NCBI GenBank assembly: GCA_021768085.1
Contig: JAETOJ010000022.1
Span: 1-52,637, forward strand
Length of the DNA stretch: 52,637 nt
Direction: 5' to 3'
Source of the DNA: Bacillota bacterium
Lineage (GTDB): Bacteria > Bacillota > Clostridia > Oscillospirales > Oscillospiraceae
Shown here: in pieces, positions 16,484 to 25,336 of the stretch
How the letters are laid out: each line of letters begins with the position of its first letter
Position numbering within the stretch: the first letter of the stretch is position 1
Notes under the pieces: generated by a model
Databases searched by the model: none
Seen by the model: only the letters and a program-made list of their open reading frames with translations
Told to the model about the DNA's origin: nothing
Position numbers and translations under genes: made by a program

Positions 16484-17926
16484 ATGGAGAAAATTTTTAA
16501 GCTCAAGGAGAACGGCACCTCGGTACGCACCGAGATCGTGGCCGGACTCACCACGTTCATGACGATGGCCTACATCATCGCCCTGAACCCCAACCTGATC
16601 GTCGGCTTCGGCCAGGGCGCCTTCGGCGGCTTCGGCGCGGACGGCACCGCCGCCTGGAACGGCGTGTTCCTGGCCACCTGCCTGGCCTCCGCCGTGGCCA
16701 TGTTCTGCATGGCCTTCCTGGCCAACAAGCCCTTCGCCCTGGCCCCCGGCATGGGCCTCAACTCCTACTTCGCCGTGGTGGTCGCCCAGATCGCTGGCGC
16801 GGCGGGCTGCTCCTACCTGGCCGGCCTCCAGGCCGGTCTGTGCATCATCCTGGTGGAAGGCATCATCTTCCTGGTTCTGTCTGTGCTGAACGTGCGTGAG
16901 AAGATCGTGGAAGCCATCCCCCTGGGGGTGCGCCTGGGCATCGGTCCCGCCATCGGCCTGATGCTGATGAACATCGGCTTCGGCTCCAACGCGGGCGTGG
17001 GCGCCGCCAATGAAAACTACGTCATGCGGGACTTCTTCGGCGCCCTGGCTGCCAGCACCGCCAAACAGGCCCTGGGCGAGTACTGGCCCGCCATGGTTCT
17101 CACCGTGGTCACCATGTTCATCGGCCTGTTCGCCATCATCATTCTGGCCCACTATCAGGTCAAGGGCGCGGTGCTGTTCGGTATGCTCATCGCCTCGGTG
17201 GTCAACTGGGCCGGCCAGGCCATCTTCCTGGCCACCAACCCCTTCGCCGCCCTGTCCACCGCCAGTTGGCTGCCCCCCTTTGGCGACATGGCCGCCACCA
17301 CCCTGTTCAAATTTGACTTTGCTACCCTGTTCTCCCTGGGCTGGTCCACCGTCATCATCCTGATTATCACCTTCTGCATCATTGATATGTTCGATACCAT
17401 TGGCACCGTGATCGCCACCGCCAACCGGGCCAAGATGGTGGACAAGGACGGCAAAATGCCCCAGATGCGGGAGACCCTGCTGTCCGACGCCATCGGCACC
17501 GTGGTGGGTTCCTGCACCGGCACCTCCACCGTCACCACCTTTGTGGAGTCCGCCTCCGGCGTGGAGGCCGGCGGCCGAACCGGCCTGACCGCCCTCACCA
17601 CCGGCATCCTGTTCCTGGCCTGTATGTTCATCGCCCCCATCGCGGCCATTATCCCCGCCGCCGCCACCTCCGCCGCCCTCATCTATGTGGGCATTCTGAT
17701 GTTGAGCGGCCTGAAGAATATCAACTTCGATGACATCGCCACCGCTGCCCCTGTGTTCATCATGCTGCTGGCCATGCCCATCTCCGGCTCCATCGGCCAC
17801 GGCATCGGCCTGGCCCTGATCACCTACACCGTCATCAAGGTGTTCACCGGCAAGGCCAAGGATGTGTCCGTGCTGACCTATGTGATCTCCGCCCTGTTCC
17901 TGATCAAGTTCTTCCTCACTGTGTGA
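16484..17926 (+). CDS. NCS2-family guanine/hypoxanthine permease (AzgA/PbuG type)
   Basis: A 480-residue transporter with about 13 membrane helices. Signatures include EIVAGLTTFMTMAYIIALNP at the start, PGMGLNSYFA, and the GTSTVTTFVESASGVEAGGR segment typical of AzgA-type NCS2 proteins, which import purine bases by proton symport. The guanine riboswitch in its leader agrees. GGAGAGGGAG stands before the ATG. Confidence 0.93.
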   Translation: MEKIFKLKENGTSVRTEIVAGLTTFMTMAYIIALNPNLIVGFGQGAFGGFGADGTAAWNGVFLATCLASAVAMFCMAFLANKPFALAPGMGLNSYFAVVVAQIAGAAGCSYLAGLQAGLCIILVEGIIFLVLSVLNVREKIVEAIPLGVRLGIGPAIGLMLMNIGFGSNAGVGAANENYVMRDFFGALAASTAKQALGEYWPAMVLTVVTMFIGLFAIIILAHYQVKGAVLFGMLIASVVNWAGQAIFLATNPFAALSTASWLPPFGDMAATTLFKFDFATLFSLGWSTVIILIITFCIIDMFDTIGTVIATANRAKMVDKDGKMPQMRETLLSDAIGTVVGSCTGTSTVTTFVESASGVEAGGRTGLTALTTGILFLACMFIAPIAAIIPAAATSAALIYVGILMLSGLKNINFDDIATAAPVFIMLLAMPISGSIGHGIGLALITYTVIKVFTGKAKDVSVLTYVISALFLIKFFLTV

Positions 17927-17941
17927 GGGGACAAACCTCTG

Positions 17942-17977
17942 AAGCGCTCTCCCCGCCTGCTGCGGGGAGAGCGCTTT
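17942..17977 (+). terminator. Terminator of the permease gene
   Basis: A 15-bp perfect stem (17942-17956 with 17962-17976) and 5-base loop, short T tail. Confidence 0.75.
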
Positions 17978-18021
17978 GCCGTGGGGTATATTCTCTCCCT
18001 CCGTGACAGCCAAACCCACAT

Positions 18022-18064
18022 AAAAAGCCCCAGCGGGAACGGTTTCGCTCCCGCTGGGCTTTTT
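18022..18064. terminator. Bidirectional terminator before the HxlR gene end
   Basis: A long nearly perfect stem with A5 and T5 flanks (AAAAAGCCCC on the left, GGGCTTTTT on the right) serves the leftward HxlR gene and insulates the permease. Confidence 0.85.
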
Positions 18065-18069
18065 CCTTC

Positions 18070-18537
18070 TTATGTCCGCTTGGCCCGGCCGCTCCGCTGC
18101 CGACCCTCGGCGTCCGGCCAGAAGTCATTGGCCTCCATGATATCCCGCAGGGCATCCACATATTTCTCCGACTGGTGCACCACGAAGGCGTCTGCGTCGA
18201 TGGGCACCTGGCGGGCGTCCATCTGCCGGATGCTCCAGATATAGAGGATGTCCAGGGCGGGGATCAGCCGCGCCCCCTCCACCGTCAGCTCATAGTCGAT
18301 GGCGGGCGGAAACTGATCCTCGTGCACCACCCGGCGGATCAGCCCGTCGTCCAGGAGCTCCTTGAGCTGCTGGCTGAGCACCTTTTCCGACACGGGCAGC
18401 ACCTTCAGCGTCTCGTTGAAGTGGATCTTGCCGTAGGTGTGAATCTCGTGAAGGATGGTCATTTTCCACTTTCCACCGATGCAGTGCAGGGTGTAGTGGT
18501 AAGGGTTTGTGGGCTCGTCAAAGGTCTTTCTGGCCAT
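18070..18537 (-). CDS. HxlR-family winged-helix transcriptional regulator
   Basis: A 155-residue regulator. The HxlR winged helix is clear: YTLHCIGGKWKMTILHEI, then VSEKVLSQQLKELLDDGLIRR and a wing with YELTVEG. A C-terminal extension of about 50 residues goes beyond the typical 110-120. AGGAGG lies nine bases before the ATG at 18537. HxlR proteins often respond to aldehydes, quinones or aromatic compounds through a cysteine or direct binding. It diverges from the cupin-SDR-cyclase operon and is the likely local regulator. Confidence 0.9.
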   Translation of the reverse strand: MARKTFDEPTNPYHYTLHCIGGKWKMTILHEIHTYGKIHFNETLKVLPVSEKVLSQQLKELLDDGLIRRVVHEDQFPPAIDYELTVEGARLIPALDILYIWSIRQMDARQVPIDADAFVVHQSEKYVDALRDIMEANDFWPDAEGRQRSGRAKRT

Positions 18538-18885
18538 GGGCAATCGCCTCCTGCGCGTTGGGCCTCTCCGGCCGCCAATACGGGTTCTGTCTTAGTCTGT
18601 AGTTTAGCATATTTTCCCCTTGTTGAACAGTACAAATTTTGTCCGCCTTTTTCAGTGAAAATCACGGGAAGTTTTTCACCTCCCCCGTTCTTTTTTTGCA
18701 CCCTGCCTAAGCCGGCCAGGGCGGATTTGTGCACCTTCCCAGATACCAGATGGTGAGTGCTTACCAAATGGTAATCAGGTGGGGAAAAAGTATGGATTGC
18801 GCGGATAAACGGCTTATTTTATAATCAAATCATAGGAAATGGAACCACCCCAAAGATGAAAAAATCTTTCAAGGAGGAACCCAAC
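18538..18885. promoter_or_regulatory. Divergent control region between the HxlR gene and the cupin-SDR-cyclase operon
   Basis: No gene is seen. A rightward promoter lies at 18797-18825: TTGCGC, 17 bases, TATAAT. A leftward extended -10 (TGCTAAACT on the minus strand, -10 at 18601-18606) probably serves the HxlR gene. Upstream of the rightward promoter are two tandem TACC...GGT palindromes: an imperfect one at 18744-18755 and a perfect TTACCAAATGGTAA at 18761-18774, good candidates for HxlR operators. Confidence 0.6.
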
Positions 18886-19236
18886 ATGATCAAGCGCACT
18901 TATCAAGAGCTGGAGCCCTACTTCCCCCCCGCTCACTTCGGCGTGACCTGCAAGCGATATCACGGCAAGGATGAGACCGGCGCCACCAAGTTCTGGATCG
19001 GCATCTCCGAGTTCGAGCCCGACGGCGGCGCGGAGTGGGCCTACGAGGACAACCCCTTGGAGAAGGTCTATTTCGTCCTGGAGGGCGAGATGACCGTCAC
19101 CGACAAGGACGGCAACAAGTACGTCATCCATGCCAACGAGTCCATCAGCTTCCCCCCCAACGAGGGCCGCGGCCTGAAGAACGAGTCCGGCAAGCCCGCC
19201 AAGATGCTGGTCATCATCAACTATCCCGACGCTTGA
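18886..19236 (+). CDS. Cupin-fold protein with a degenerate metal site
   Basis: A 116-residue single cupin. The fold is recognisable from EKVYFVLEGEMTVTDKDG, SISFPPNEGRG and the final beta strand MLVIINYP, but the usual HxH in motif 1 is replaced (AEWAYEDN) and the motif 2 His is absent, so normal metal chemistry is doubtful. It may be an isomerase-like or binding protein acting with the SDR and cyclase. AAGGAGGAA precedes the ATG; an in-frame ATG at 18856 lies upstream of that site and is rejected as start. Heavily biased codon use (AAG, GCC, CTG) suggests strong expression. Confidence 0.75.
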   Translation: MIKRTYQELEPYFPPAHFGVTCKRYHGKDETGATKFWIGISEFEPDGGAEWAYEDNPLEKVYFVLEGEMTVTDKDGNKYVIHANESISFPPNEGRGLKNESGKPAKMLVIINYPDA

Positions 19237-19255
19237 TTGAAAGGAGAGAACCGCA

Positions 19256-20050
19256 ATGGTTGCCATTGAGAAGAATTTCGTACAGAATATGTTCTCCGTG
19301 GAGGGCAAAGTGGCCATGGTCACCGGCGCCACCGGCGCCCTGGGCAAGGTGCTGGCCAAGGCCTACGGCTACGCCGGCGCAAAAGTTATGATGACCGGCC
19401 GCAGTGAGGGCAAGCTGAAGGAACTGGAGGCCGAGTTCAAGGCCGAGGGCATCGACTGCGCCTACTGCGTGGCCGACCCCGCCAAGGAGGACGACGTGCA
19501 GGCCCTGGTGAAGGCCACCGTGGACAAGTACGGCGAGGTGAACATCCTGGCCGTGTGCCACGGCTACAACAAGCCCAAGCCCATCCTGGAGCAGACCGTG
19601 GAGGAGTGGCAGTACATCATGGACGCCGACTGCAAGAGCGTCTACATCGTGCTGAAGTACGTGGCTCAGCAGATGGTGGCCCAGGGCAAGGGCGGCAAGA
19701 TCGTGGTGGTCACCAGTCAGCGCTCCAAGCGGGGCATGGCGGGCTACACCGGCTACTGCACCTCCAAGGGCGGCGCCGACCTGATGGTCAGCAGCATGGC
19801 CTGCGAGCTGTCCGCCCAGCACAAGATCAACGTCAACTCCCTGTGCCCCACCGTGTTCCGCTCCGAGCTCACCGAGTGGATGTTCGACCCCGAGTCCGAG
19901 GTGTACAAGAACTTCCTGAAGCGGGAGCCCATCGGCCGTCTGGCCGAGCCCGCCGATTTCGCCGGCTATGCCCTGTTCCTGTCCTCTGATGCGTCCAACT
20001 ATATCACCGGCGCCAACTGTGACTGTTCTGGCGGCTACTTGACCTGCTGA
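19256..20050 (+). CDS. Short-chain dehydrogenase/reductase (SDR)
   Basis: A 264-residue classical [11 protein letters not shown] is the NAD(P)-binding loop; the acidic/basic residues after strand 2 read MTGRSEGK, with Arg, which leans to NADP(H). The catalytic Ser is in [11 protein letters not shown], the Tyr-x-x-x-Lys in GYCTSKGG. The end of the protein ([18 protein letters not shown]) has the typical C-terminal loop. Second gene of the operon. Together with the cyclase downstream it could reduce and open a cyclic ketone; phloroglucinol reductase is a known SDR of this kind, so that is a hypothesis worth testing. Confidence 0.88.
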   Translation: MVAIEKNFVQNMFSVEGKVAMVTGATGALGKVLAKAYGYAGAKVMMTGRSEGKLKELEAEFKAEGIDCAYCVADPAKEDDVQALVKATVDKYGEVNILAVCHGYNKPKPILEQTVEEWQYIMDADCKSVYIVLKYVAQQMVAQGKGGKIVVVTSQRSKRGMAGYTGYCTSKGGADLMVSSMACELSAQHKINVNSLCPTVFRSELTEWMFDPESEVYKNFLKREPIGRLAEPADFAGYALFLSSDASNYITGANCDCSGGYLTC

Positions 20051-20125
20051 TTCAACCCATTCCCAGTGCTTCCTGCCCGCAGGGCGGGTGGAAAGCGACA
20101 CAACTTATTTTAGGAGGAGATTATC

Positions 20126-21139
20126 ATGGGCAAGACTGTTTTCGTAGATCTCACCCACCCCTTCGGCGCGGAGATCCCCCGCTGGCCCTACTTTGACAAG
20201 CCCGACATCGTGGGCGCCCACTCCATGGCCAAGGGCGGCGTGCTCACCCAGTCCATCAAGTGCACCATGCACACCGGCACCCACTGCGACGCCCCCCGTC
20301 ACGTGATGGAGTATGAGTTCGACGGCCGCCGCGCCCGCTACTCCGACGAAATGCCTGTGGACGCCTACACCGGCACCGCCGTCGTCCTCAAGATCGACAT
20401 TGAGCCCTGGGGCCTTATCACCGACAAGCACCTGGACGCCGCCTGCGAGAAGTACGGCGTGAACCAGGCCGACCTGGAGGGCAAGATCGTCTGCCTGAAC
20501 ACCGGGATGCACCGGCTGTTCGACGACTCCAAGGCCTACTACCACTACTCCGCCGGCACCGGCATCGACGCAGGCAAGTGGTTTGTGAAGAACAAGGTGA
20601 AGTGCGTGGCCATGGACAGCCAGGCCCTGGATCACCCCCTGCACACCGCCATGGGCAACAACGGCATGACCCGCATGAACCTGCTGGGCGCCACCGGCAA
20701 GCCCATCACCGAGGAGTACAAGGAGCTGTTCGGCGAGGAGGCCTACGCCGAGTTCGACAAGTTTGAGTACATCCGCCTACACGGCCAGGCCGCCTACGAC
20801 GAGAAGTTCGGAGAGCTGGAGAACATCGGCGTCTGGGGCACCTGGGAGCCCTGCCACAAAGAGATGCTGGGCCACGGCATCGTGGGCGTGGAAAACCTGG
20901 GCGGCGACTTGGACAAGATCCCCGCCGGCGTGTGGTTCCGCTTTAACTGCTTCCCCCTGCGCTGGTACATGGGCGACGGCTCCATGGCCCGCTGCAGCGC
21001 CGAGATCGACGAGGATCTGCTGGTGAAGGGCGTGCCCACCCGCACCTACAAGTACGGCGGCACCGGCTACGGCGAGGCTGACGGCAACGGCGACAGCTGC
21101 CTGGAGTATATCCAGAAGCTGTTCCAGCGCAACAAGTAA
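20126..21139 (+). CDS. Cyclase-family metal-dependent hydrolase (PF04199 type)
   Basis: A 337-residue cyclase-family enzyme related to kynurenine formamidase and isatin hydrolase. The metal-binding motif HTGTHCDAPRH (about residues 50-60) is intact, and DLTHPFGAEIPRWP is the usual N-terminus. It is longer than most members (210-260), with an insertion rich in Lys/Glu around 200-240. Members hydrolyse C-N or C-C bonds in rings such as lactams and cyclic diketones using Mn or Zn. Dihydrophloroglucinol cyclohydrolase, which follows phloroglucinol reductase, is one candidate activity. AGGAGG lies upstream; last gene of the operon. Confidence 0.85.
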   Translation: MGKTVFVDLTHPFGAEIPRWPYFDKPDIVGAHSMAKGGVLTQSIKCTMHTGTHCDAPRHVMEYEFDGRRARYSDEMPVDAYTGTAVVLKIDIEPWGLITDKHLDAACEKYGVNQADLEGKIVCLNTGMHRLFDDSKAYYHYSAGTGIDAGKWFVKNKVKCVAMDSQALDHPLHTAMGNNGMTRMNLLGATGKPITEEYKELFGEEAYAEFDKFEYIRLHGQAAYDEKFGELENIGVWGTWEPCHKEMLGHGIVGVENLGGDLDKIPAGVWFRFNCFPLRWYMGDGSMARCSAEIDEDLLVKGVPTRTYKYGGTGYGEADGNGDSCLEYIQKLFQRNK

Positions 21140-21159
21140 GCGTTTTCCTCTCTTTCGGT

Positions 21160-21195
21160 GGGAGGCCCGGGGCGGTTCGGGCCTCCCGCTTTTTC
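21160..21195 (+). terminator. Terminator of the cupin-SDR-cyclase operon
   Basis: A 10-bp GC-rich stem (21160-21169 with 21178-21187) is followed by GCTTTTT. Confidence 0.85.
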
Positions 21196-21207
21196 CTCCA
21201 TAAAATG

Positions 21208-21240
21208 CGGGAAGCGTGGCCTTTGCCCCGCTTCCCGTTT
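21208..21240. terminator. Stem-loop between convergent genes
   Basis: A 9-bp stem (21208-21216 with 21229-21237) followed by TTTGGTTTTT rightward and by ATTTTA leftward; likely serves the leftward SLH-protein gene. Confidence 0.6.
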
Positions 21241-21253
21241 GGTTTTTCCTTTG

Positions 21254-23755
21254 TCAATCAAACAGCCAGTTCTTGTCCAGCGGATCAAAGTCGGGATCCC
21301 CGGTCTGGGGCGGCTTATCCTTGCCGTAGTCCGGCCGCTCCGTGGGGGTCACAAAGGGACCGTTGGGATCCACCGGGGGTTGTTCCGGGGGCTGGGGCTC
21401 CAGCCCGGGCCGGGGGGCGAGCTCCGCCTTGTCCAGGCCGGCGATGGACACCAGCAGCTTGGCCGCCTCCCCCCGGGTGATGTTGTTCTTGGGCCGCAGC
21501 AGGCCGTCGCTGCCCTCCACAATGCCCTGGGATACCAGGGTCTCCACATAGGGGCGGGCCCAGCCGCTCACCTTGTCCCCGTCCCCGAAGGAGGACAGGT
21601 CGTGCTCCGCCTGATCCGCCAGCGCCCGGCCCAGCAGGGTCATGGCCTCCTCCCGGCTCACGGGGCTGTTCAGGTTGGCGTAGACCTTGCCGCCTGCGGC
21701 GGTGCCCTCGAACACCTTCAGGGCGTACATGGCCTTCACGTGGGGCAGCACCCAGTCGGCGATGGAGTCCCCGTCCGCGAAGGGCAGGGCCACGTCCTTG
21801 TACTTGTCCGTGTCCACGTTCAGCAGGCGGCTTAGGAAAGCCACCAGCTCCCCCCGGGACAACTGGCCGTTGGGCCTGAACTCATAAGAGCCGTCGGGCC
21901 TCTGGTAACCCGTGGTCAGCTCCATCTCGTACAGCTTGGTCACATAGGGGGCGCTCCAGTGGCCCGCGATGTCCACAAAGGGGTCGCCCCGATCCACCGT
22001 CACCGGGATGGTCACCGTTTTGCCTCCCGCCGTGGCGGTGATCACGCCCTCGCCGTTGTCCCCTGCCGCGATAAAGCGGCCCGTCCCGTCAATGGTTCCG
22101 ATGGCGGGATCCGCCGTCCAAGTCACGTCCTCGTCACCCATGGATACCGGCAGGTTCCACCAGCGTCCGGAGGCGGTGAGATCCACCGTCTCCCCCGGCT
22201 CCACCGTCAGCGAGGCCAGCTGAGCTGTGGAGCCCTCCTTGGACACCCGCAGGCGGCTCAGGCCGTCCACGATCTGCACGGGCATGGCCCCCTGCCCGGA
22301 GGAGGCGGCGGAGATGGAATACAGCCCGGCCTGCTCCCCGGCGGTGTAGACGGCGGCATTGCCCGTCCCCGGCGCAATGGTTCCGCCGGTGGCGCTCCAT
22401 TCCAAGGGCTGGGCTGGCGCGGGCAGGCCCGCCCCATCGTAGGCCGTGGCGGTCACCGGAAGTTTGGCCCCGGCCAGTACCACCTGGGTCGTCCCGTCCA
22501 CGTAGGCTCCGGGGCCCATGCCGGAGGCGCCGGGGTCATCCGTCACCAGCAGGATGGAGTTGTTCACCCGCCGCCCGCTGGTGGAAGGACTGTTCACAAT
22601 GGCGAGTTTCTCCGTACCCGGCAGGGTGGCCCCCAGGTTGGTGGAGCCGCCGCCGTCCAGCGCCACGGCGGACACGCAGCCCAGCTCCTGAAGCCGCTCC
22701 GCCACCTGGGCGTAGGTGGCCCCCACGGAGTAGCCGCTCTGCCGCCCGTCGATGGTGTAGAGGATCACCGTGCCGTCCTCCCGGATACCCAGCGCGGTGT
22801 AGGGGTTGGCGGTGGCGGGGAGATCGGAGGCGGTGATCTGCTCCCCCCGCAGTATGGGGTGGTAAATGCTGCTGATGCCGTAGGCTGCATCTTTCCACTG
22901 ATCGCTGACGCCGCCCACCGTCACCGTGATCCGGCGGCCCTCCGTCAGCTCCCGCAGCGCGTCCAGCAGGGTGGCGTTGTCCCGATCCTCCGCGTAGAGC
23001 ATATAGCAGCCCTCGGGGATGGTTCCGTCAAAGCTCACGCCCTCCTGGGTGGTATCGGTCACCGATACCACCTCCAGCTCCAGCGTACCATTCAGCTTCA
23101 TCACGCCGCCGTCCAGCGGGCGGAGAATGGCATACACGCAGGGCCCGCCGCTGGTCACCCGGGAGGAAAAGTCCTGGTTATAGAGATACAGTCCGCCCAG
23201 ATAGCTGGAGTGGCGGTAGGCGTTGAAGCCCGCCAGGGCGGTGGAAAAGGGGTCGCCCTCCAACCTCTGCCAGGCGGCGCTCTTGGTGATTACGCTCTCG
23301 TCGATAAAGGCGCGGCCGTCCCCGTCAAAGCCCAGCAGGGTGTAGTTCTCTACATCCAGGGAGCGCACCACCCCGTCGGTCACCAGCATCCCCACAATGG
23401 TGCCGTCCGTGTTGAACCAGCCGCCATTGATGGCCGCCACCACCCGATAACCCTGTGCCTCCATCTGGGCCCCGGCGGAAGCCACGGAATTGGTGCTGGC
23501 CACGTACTTGCCGCTGAACACCATGGGCTTTACGCCGCTGGTGGGGTCGTATGTAATGTAGTGCTCCGTGCGCAGGTCGCTCTTGGACGCCGACCACAGG
23601 GACTGGCTGGTGAGGGCTGTGCCCTCCGCCAGCTGGGTGGTCCGGGCCACCAACTCGCTACCCAGGGCCCAGGACGCGAAGGCCGTGGGGGCCAGCCCCA
23701 CCGCCAGCGCCAGGGCCAGCGCCATTGCCGTCAACCGTCTGCCGAATTTTTTCAT
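21254..23755 (-). CDS. Secreted phosphodiester glycosidase-domain protein with three SLH repeats
   Basis: An 833-residue surface protein. Signal peptide at 1-27 (MKKFGRRLTAMALALALAVG, cleaved after AFA). A phosphodiester glycosidase (NAGPA, DUF2233-like) domain spans about 80-410, with its hallmark GCVSAVALDGGGSTNLGATL and VNNSILLV. A beta-rich Ig-like stretch follows, then three SLH modules near 600-800 (FVDIAGHWSAPYV, FADGDSIADWVLPHVKA, FGDGDKVSGWARPYVE) and a Pro-rich end. SLH modules tie it to the cell wall, so it probably trims phosphodiester-linked sugars on surface or environmental glycans. The start is fixed by AAGGAGGAA and the signal peptide. Confidence 0.9.
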   Translation of the reverse strand: MKKFGRRLTAMALALALAVGLAPTAFASWALGSELVARTTQLAEGTALTSQSLWSASKSDLRTEHYITYDPTSGVKPMVFSGKYVASTNSVASAGAQMEAQGYRVVAAINGGWFNTDGTIVGMLVTDGVVRSLDVENYTLLGFDGDGRAFIDESVITKSAAWQRLEGDPFSTALAGFNAYRHSSYLGGLYLYNQDFSSRVTSGGPCVYAILRPLDGGVMKLNGTLELEVVSVTDTTQEGVSFDGTIPEGCYMLYAEDRDNATLLDALRELTEGRRITVTVGGVSDQWKDAAYGISSIYHPILRGEQITASDLPATANPYTALGIREDGTVILYTIDGRQSGYSVGATYAQVAERLQELGCVSAVALDGGGSTNLGATLPGTEKLAIVNSPSTSGRRVNNSILLVTDDPGASGMGPGAYVDGTTQVVLAGAKLPVTATAYDGAGLPAPAQPLEWSATGGTIAPGTGNAAVYTAGEQAGLYSISAASSGQGAMPVQIVDGLSRLRVSKEGSTAQLASLTVEPGETVDLTASGRWWNLPVSMGDEDVTWTADPAIGTIDGTGRFIAAGDNGEGVITATAGGKTVTIPVTVDRGDPFVDIAGHWSAPYVTKLYEMELTTGYQRPDGSYEFRPNGQLSRGELVAFLSRLLNVDTDKYKDVALPFADGDSIADWVLPHVKAMYALKVFEGTAAGGKVYANLNSPVSREEAMTLLGRALADQAEHDLSSFGDGDKVSGWARPYVETLVSQGIVEGSDGLLRPKNNITRGEAAKLLVSIAGLDKAELAPRPGLEPQPPEQPPVDPNGPFVTPTERPDYGKDKPPQTGDPDFDPLDKNWLFD

Positions 23756-23918
23756 GGGTTCCTCCTTCAGATTAGGCCATGGCCCACCTCCGTGGGCCGG
23801 TGCAGTAAAGGTAATGGTACCATACCATCCCCCCGTTTGTAAACGGGAAATTTTCCCTCTCCAGCAGAACGGGGGATCTTTTGACAGTCTCAAGGGGCGG
23901 CTTTCGCCGCCCCTTCCC

Positions 23919-25148
23919 TTATTTCTTGCGCGCAGGCTCCGCTTTCTTCTCTACCTTGGGAAGCTGGCCGCCCCGGATCTTCTCCAGGGTGTTGGCCAGC
24001 GTCTCCACCTCCTGAAGCTCCAGCAGCTCGCCGATGAGCCGGTTGGATAACAGGAAGCCTTCCGGGGTAAAATGCCAGCGGCGGCCCCGGCGGGCTGCCC
24101 AGCCCTTCTGCTCGTATTCCGCCAGCTTGGCGGCGATGGGGTCGAAATTCATATAGTATTCCCGGCGGTACTCCCACTCCTCGATGCCGTGGGTGGTGCG
24201 CAGGCGGAGCATCAGGTACTCACTGCCCCGCTCCCGCTGGGGGATCTCGTTCATCTCGTCCAGGATCTGCTCCTCCCCCTGAACGCCCCGGATATACCGC
24301 TCCACATCCCGGACGAAGGAGTACCGGCAGCCGCCGAAGTCGGAGTGGGCCGCCGCCCCAATGCCGATATAGGGCCGGCCCATCCAGTATTTCAGATTGT
24401 GCCGGGACTGATAGCCCGTCTTGGAAAAGTTGGACACCTCGTACTGCTCATAGCCCGCCTGGGCCAGCCGCTCCACCGTCCACAGATAGCGGGCCGCCTG
24501 CTCGTCGTCATCGGGCAGGCGCTCCCCCCGCTCCACCCGCTGGGCCAGGGGAGTGCCCTCCTCCACCGTCAGCCCATAGCAGGACAGGTGCTCCGGGGCC
24601 AGGGCCAGAGCCGCCTCCACCGAAGTGCGCCAGCTCTCCTCCGTCTGCCCCGGCAGGCCGTAGATCAGATCCAGGTTCAGGTTCTTGATCCGGGCCGTCC
24701 GGGCCGCCTTCACCGCCGCCTCCGTCTGGGCGTAGGTGTGGGGACGGTGGACGCTCACCAGCTCGCAATCGCAGGCGGACTGCATCCCCATGGACAGCCG
24801 GTTCACCCCTGCCCGGCGCAGATGCCGCAACAGCTTCAAATCCACGCTGTCCGGGTTGGCCTCCAGGGTGATCTCCACGTCCTTGGACAGGGTAAACTTT
24901 TTCCGCACCGCGCTGAGCAGCTCCAGCAGACGCTTTTCCCCATAGTAGCTGGGGGTACCACCGCCGATGTAAACGCTGTTTACCACCTGCTTCTTGGCCC
25001 GGGGCCCCGTCTCCGCAATGTGCCGGAGCAGAGCGCGCTGATAGTCGTCCATCCGGTCGTCCTGCCCCGCCAGGGAGTAGAAGTCGCAGTAGTCGCATTT
25101 GCTCCGGCAGAATGGGATGTGCAGGTACAACCCCAACGTGCTTCCCAT
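23919..25148 (-). CDS. hemW: HemW, radical SAM heme chaperone (coproporphyrinogen oxidase-like)
   Basis: A 409-residue radical SAM protein. HIPFCRSKCDYCDF carries the three cluster cysteines plus the extra Cys seen in HemN/HemW; GGGTPS and LEANPDSV follow, and the C-terminal HemW domain has GIGAAAHS and the wHTH-like end (FLLSNRLIGELL). HemW proteins insert heme rather than oxidise coproporphyrinogen. ATG at 25148 has AAAGGGGG before it. A stem-loop at 23893-23916 follows the stop. Confidence 0.93.
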   Translation of the reverse strand: MGSTLGLYLHIPFCRSKCDYCDFYSLAGQDDRMDDYQRALLRHIAETGPRAKKQVVNSVYIGGGTPSYYGEKRLLELLSAVRKKFTLSKDVEITLEANPDSVDLKLLRHLRRAGVNRLSMGMQSACDCELVSVHRPHTYAQTEAAVKAARTARIKNLNLDLIYGLPGQTEESWRTSVEAALALAPEHLSCYGLTVEEGTPLAQRVERGERLPDDDEQAARYLWTVERLAQAGYEQYEVSNFSKTGYQSRHNLKYWMGRPYIGIGAAAHSDFGGCRYSFVRDVERYIRGVQGEEQILDEMNEIPQRERGSEYLMLRLRTTHGIEEWEYRREYYMNFDPIAAKLAEYEQKGWAARRGRRWHFTPEGFLLSNRLIGELLELQEVETLANTLEKIRGGQLPKVEKKAEPARKK

Positions 25149-25279
25149 AAAGGTCCCCCTTTGCTGGTCCAACAGGCTATTTTTGTTATTATACTCCTTT
25201 CTCCTCCATTATTCAATCCCCCATGTTTCGCCAGGTTTTTCAAATCTAATTTTAATAATTATATTTCATGGTTTCCCTC

Positions 25280-25308
25280 TTGACGTTTCGCAACAATGAG
25301 GATATAAT
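25280..25308 (+). promoter_or_regulatory. Promoter of the hemolysin III-like gene
   Basis: TTGACG (25280-25285), 17-base spacer, TATAAT (25303-25308). Because transcription starts near 25315, the gene must begin at the ATG at 25337 rather than at the upstream ATG 25268. Confidence 0.85.
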
Positions 25309-25336
25309 AAAGGCTGTGGAAAGGCAGGTGCTCGAA

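Noticed and set aside
21959..23842. A 627-codon plus-strand frame over the SLH protein gene
   Set aside because: Repetitive Gly/His/Val composition and no ribosome site; the minus-strand gene has signal peptide, glycosidase motif and SLH repeats.
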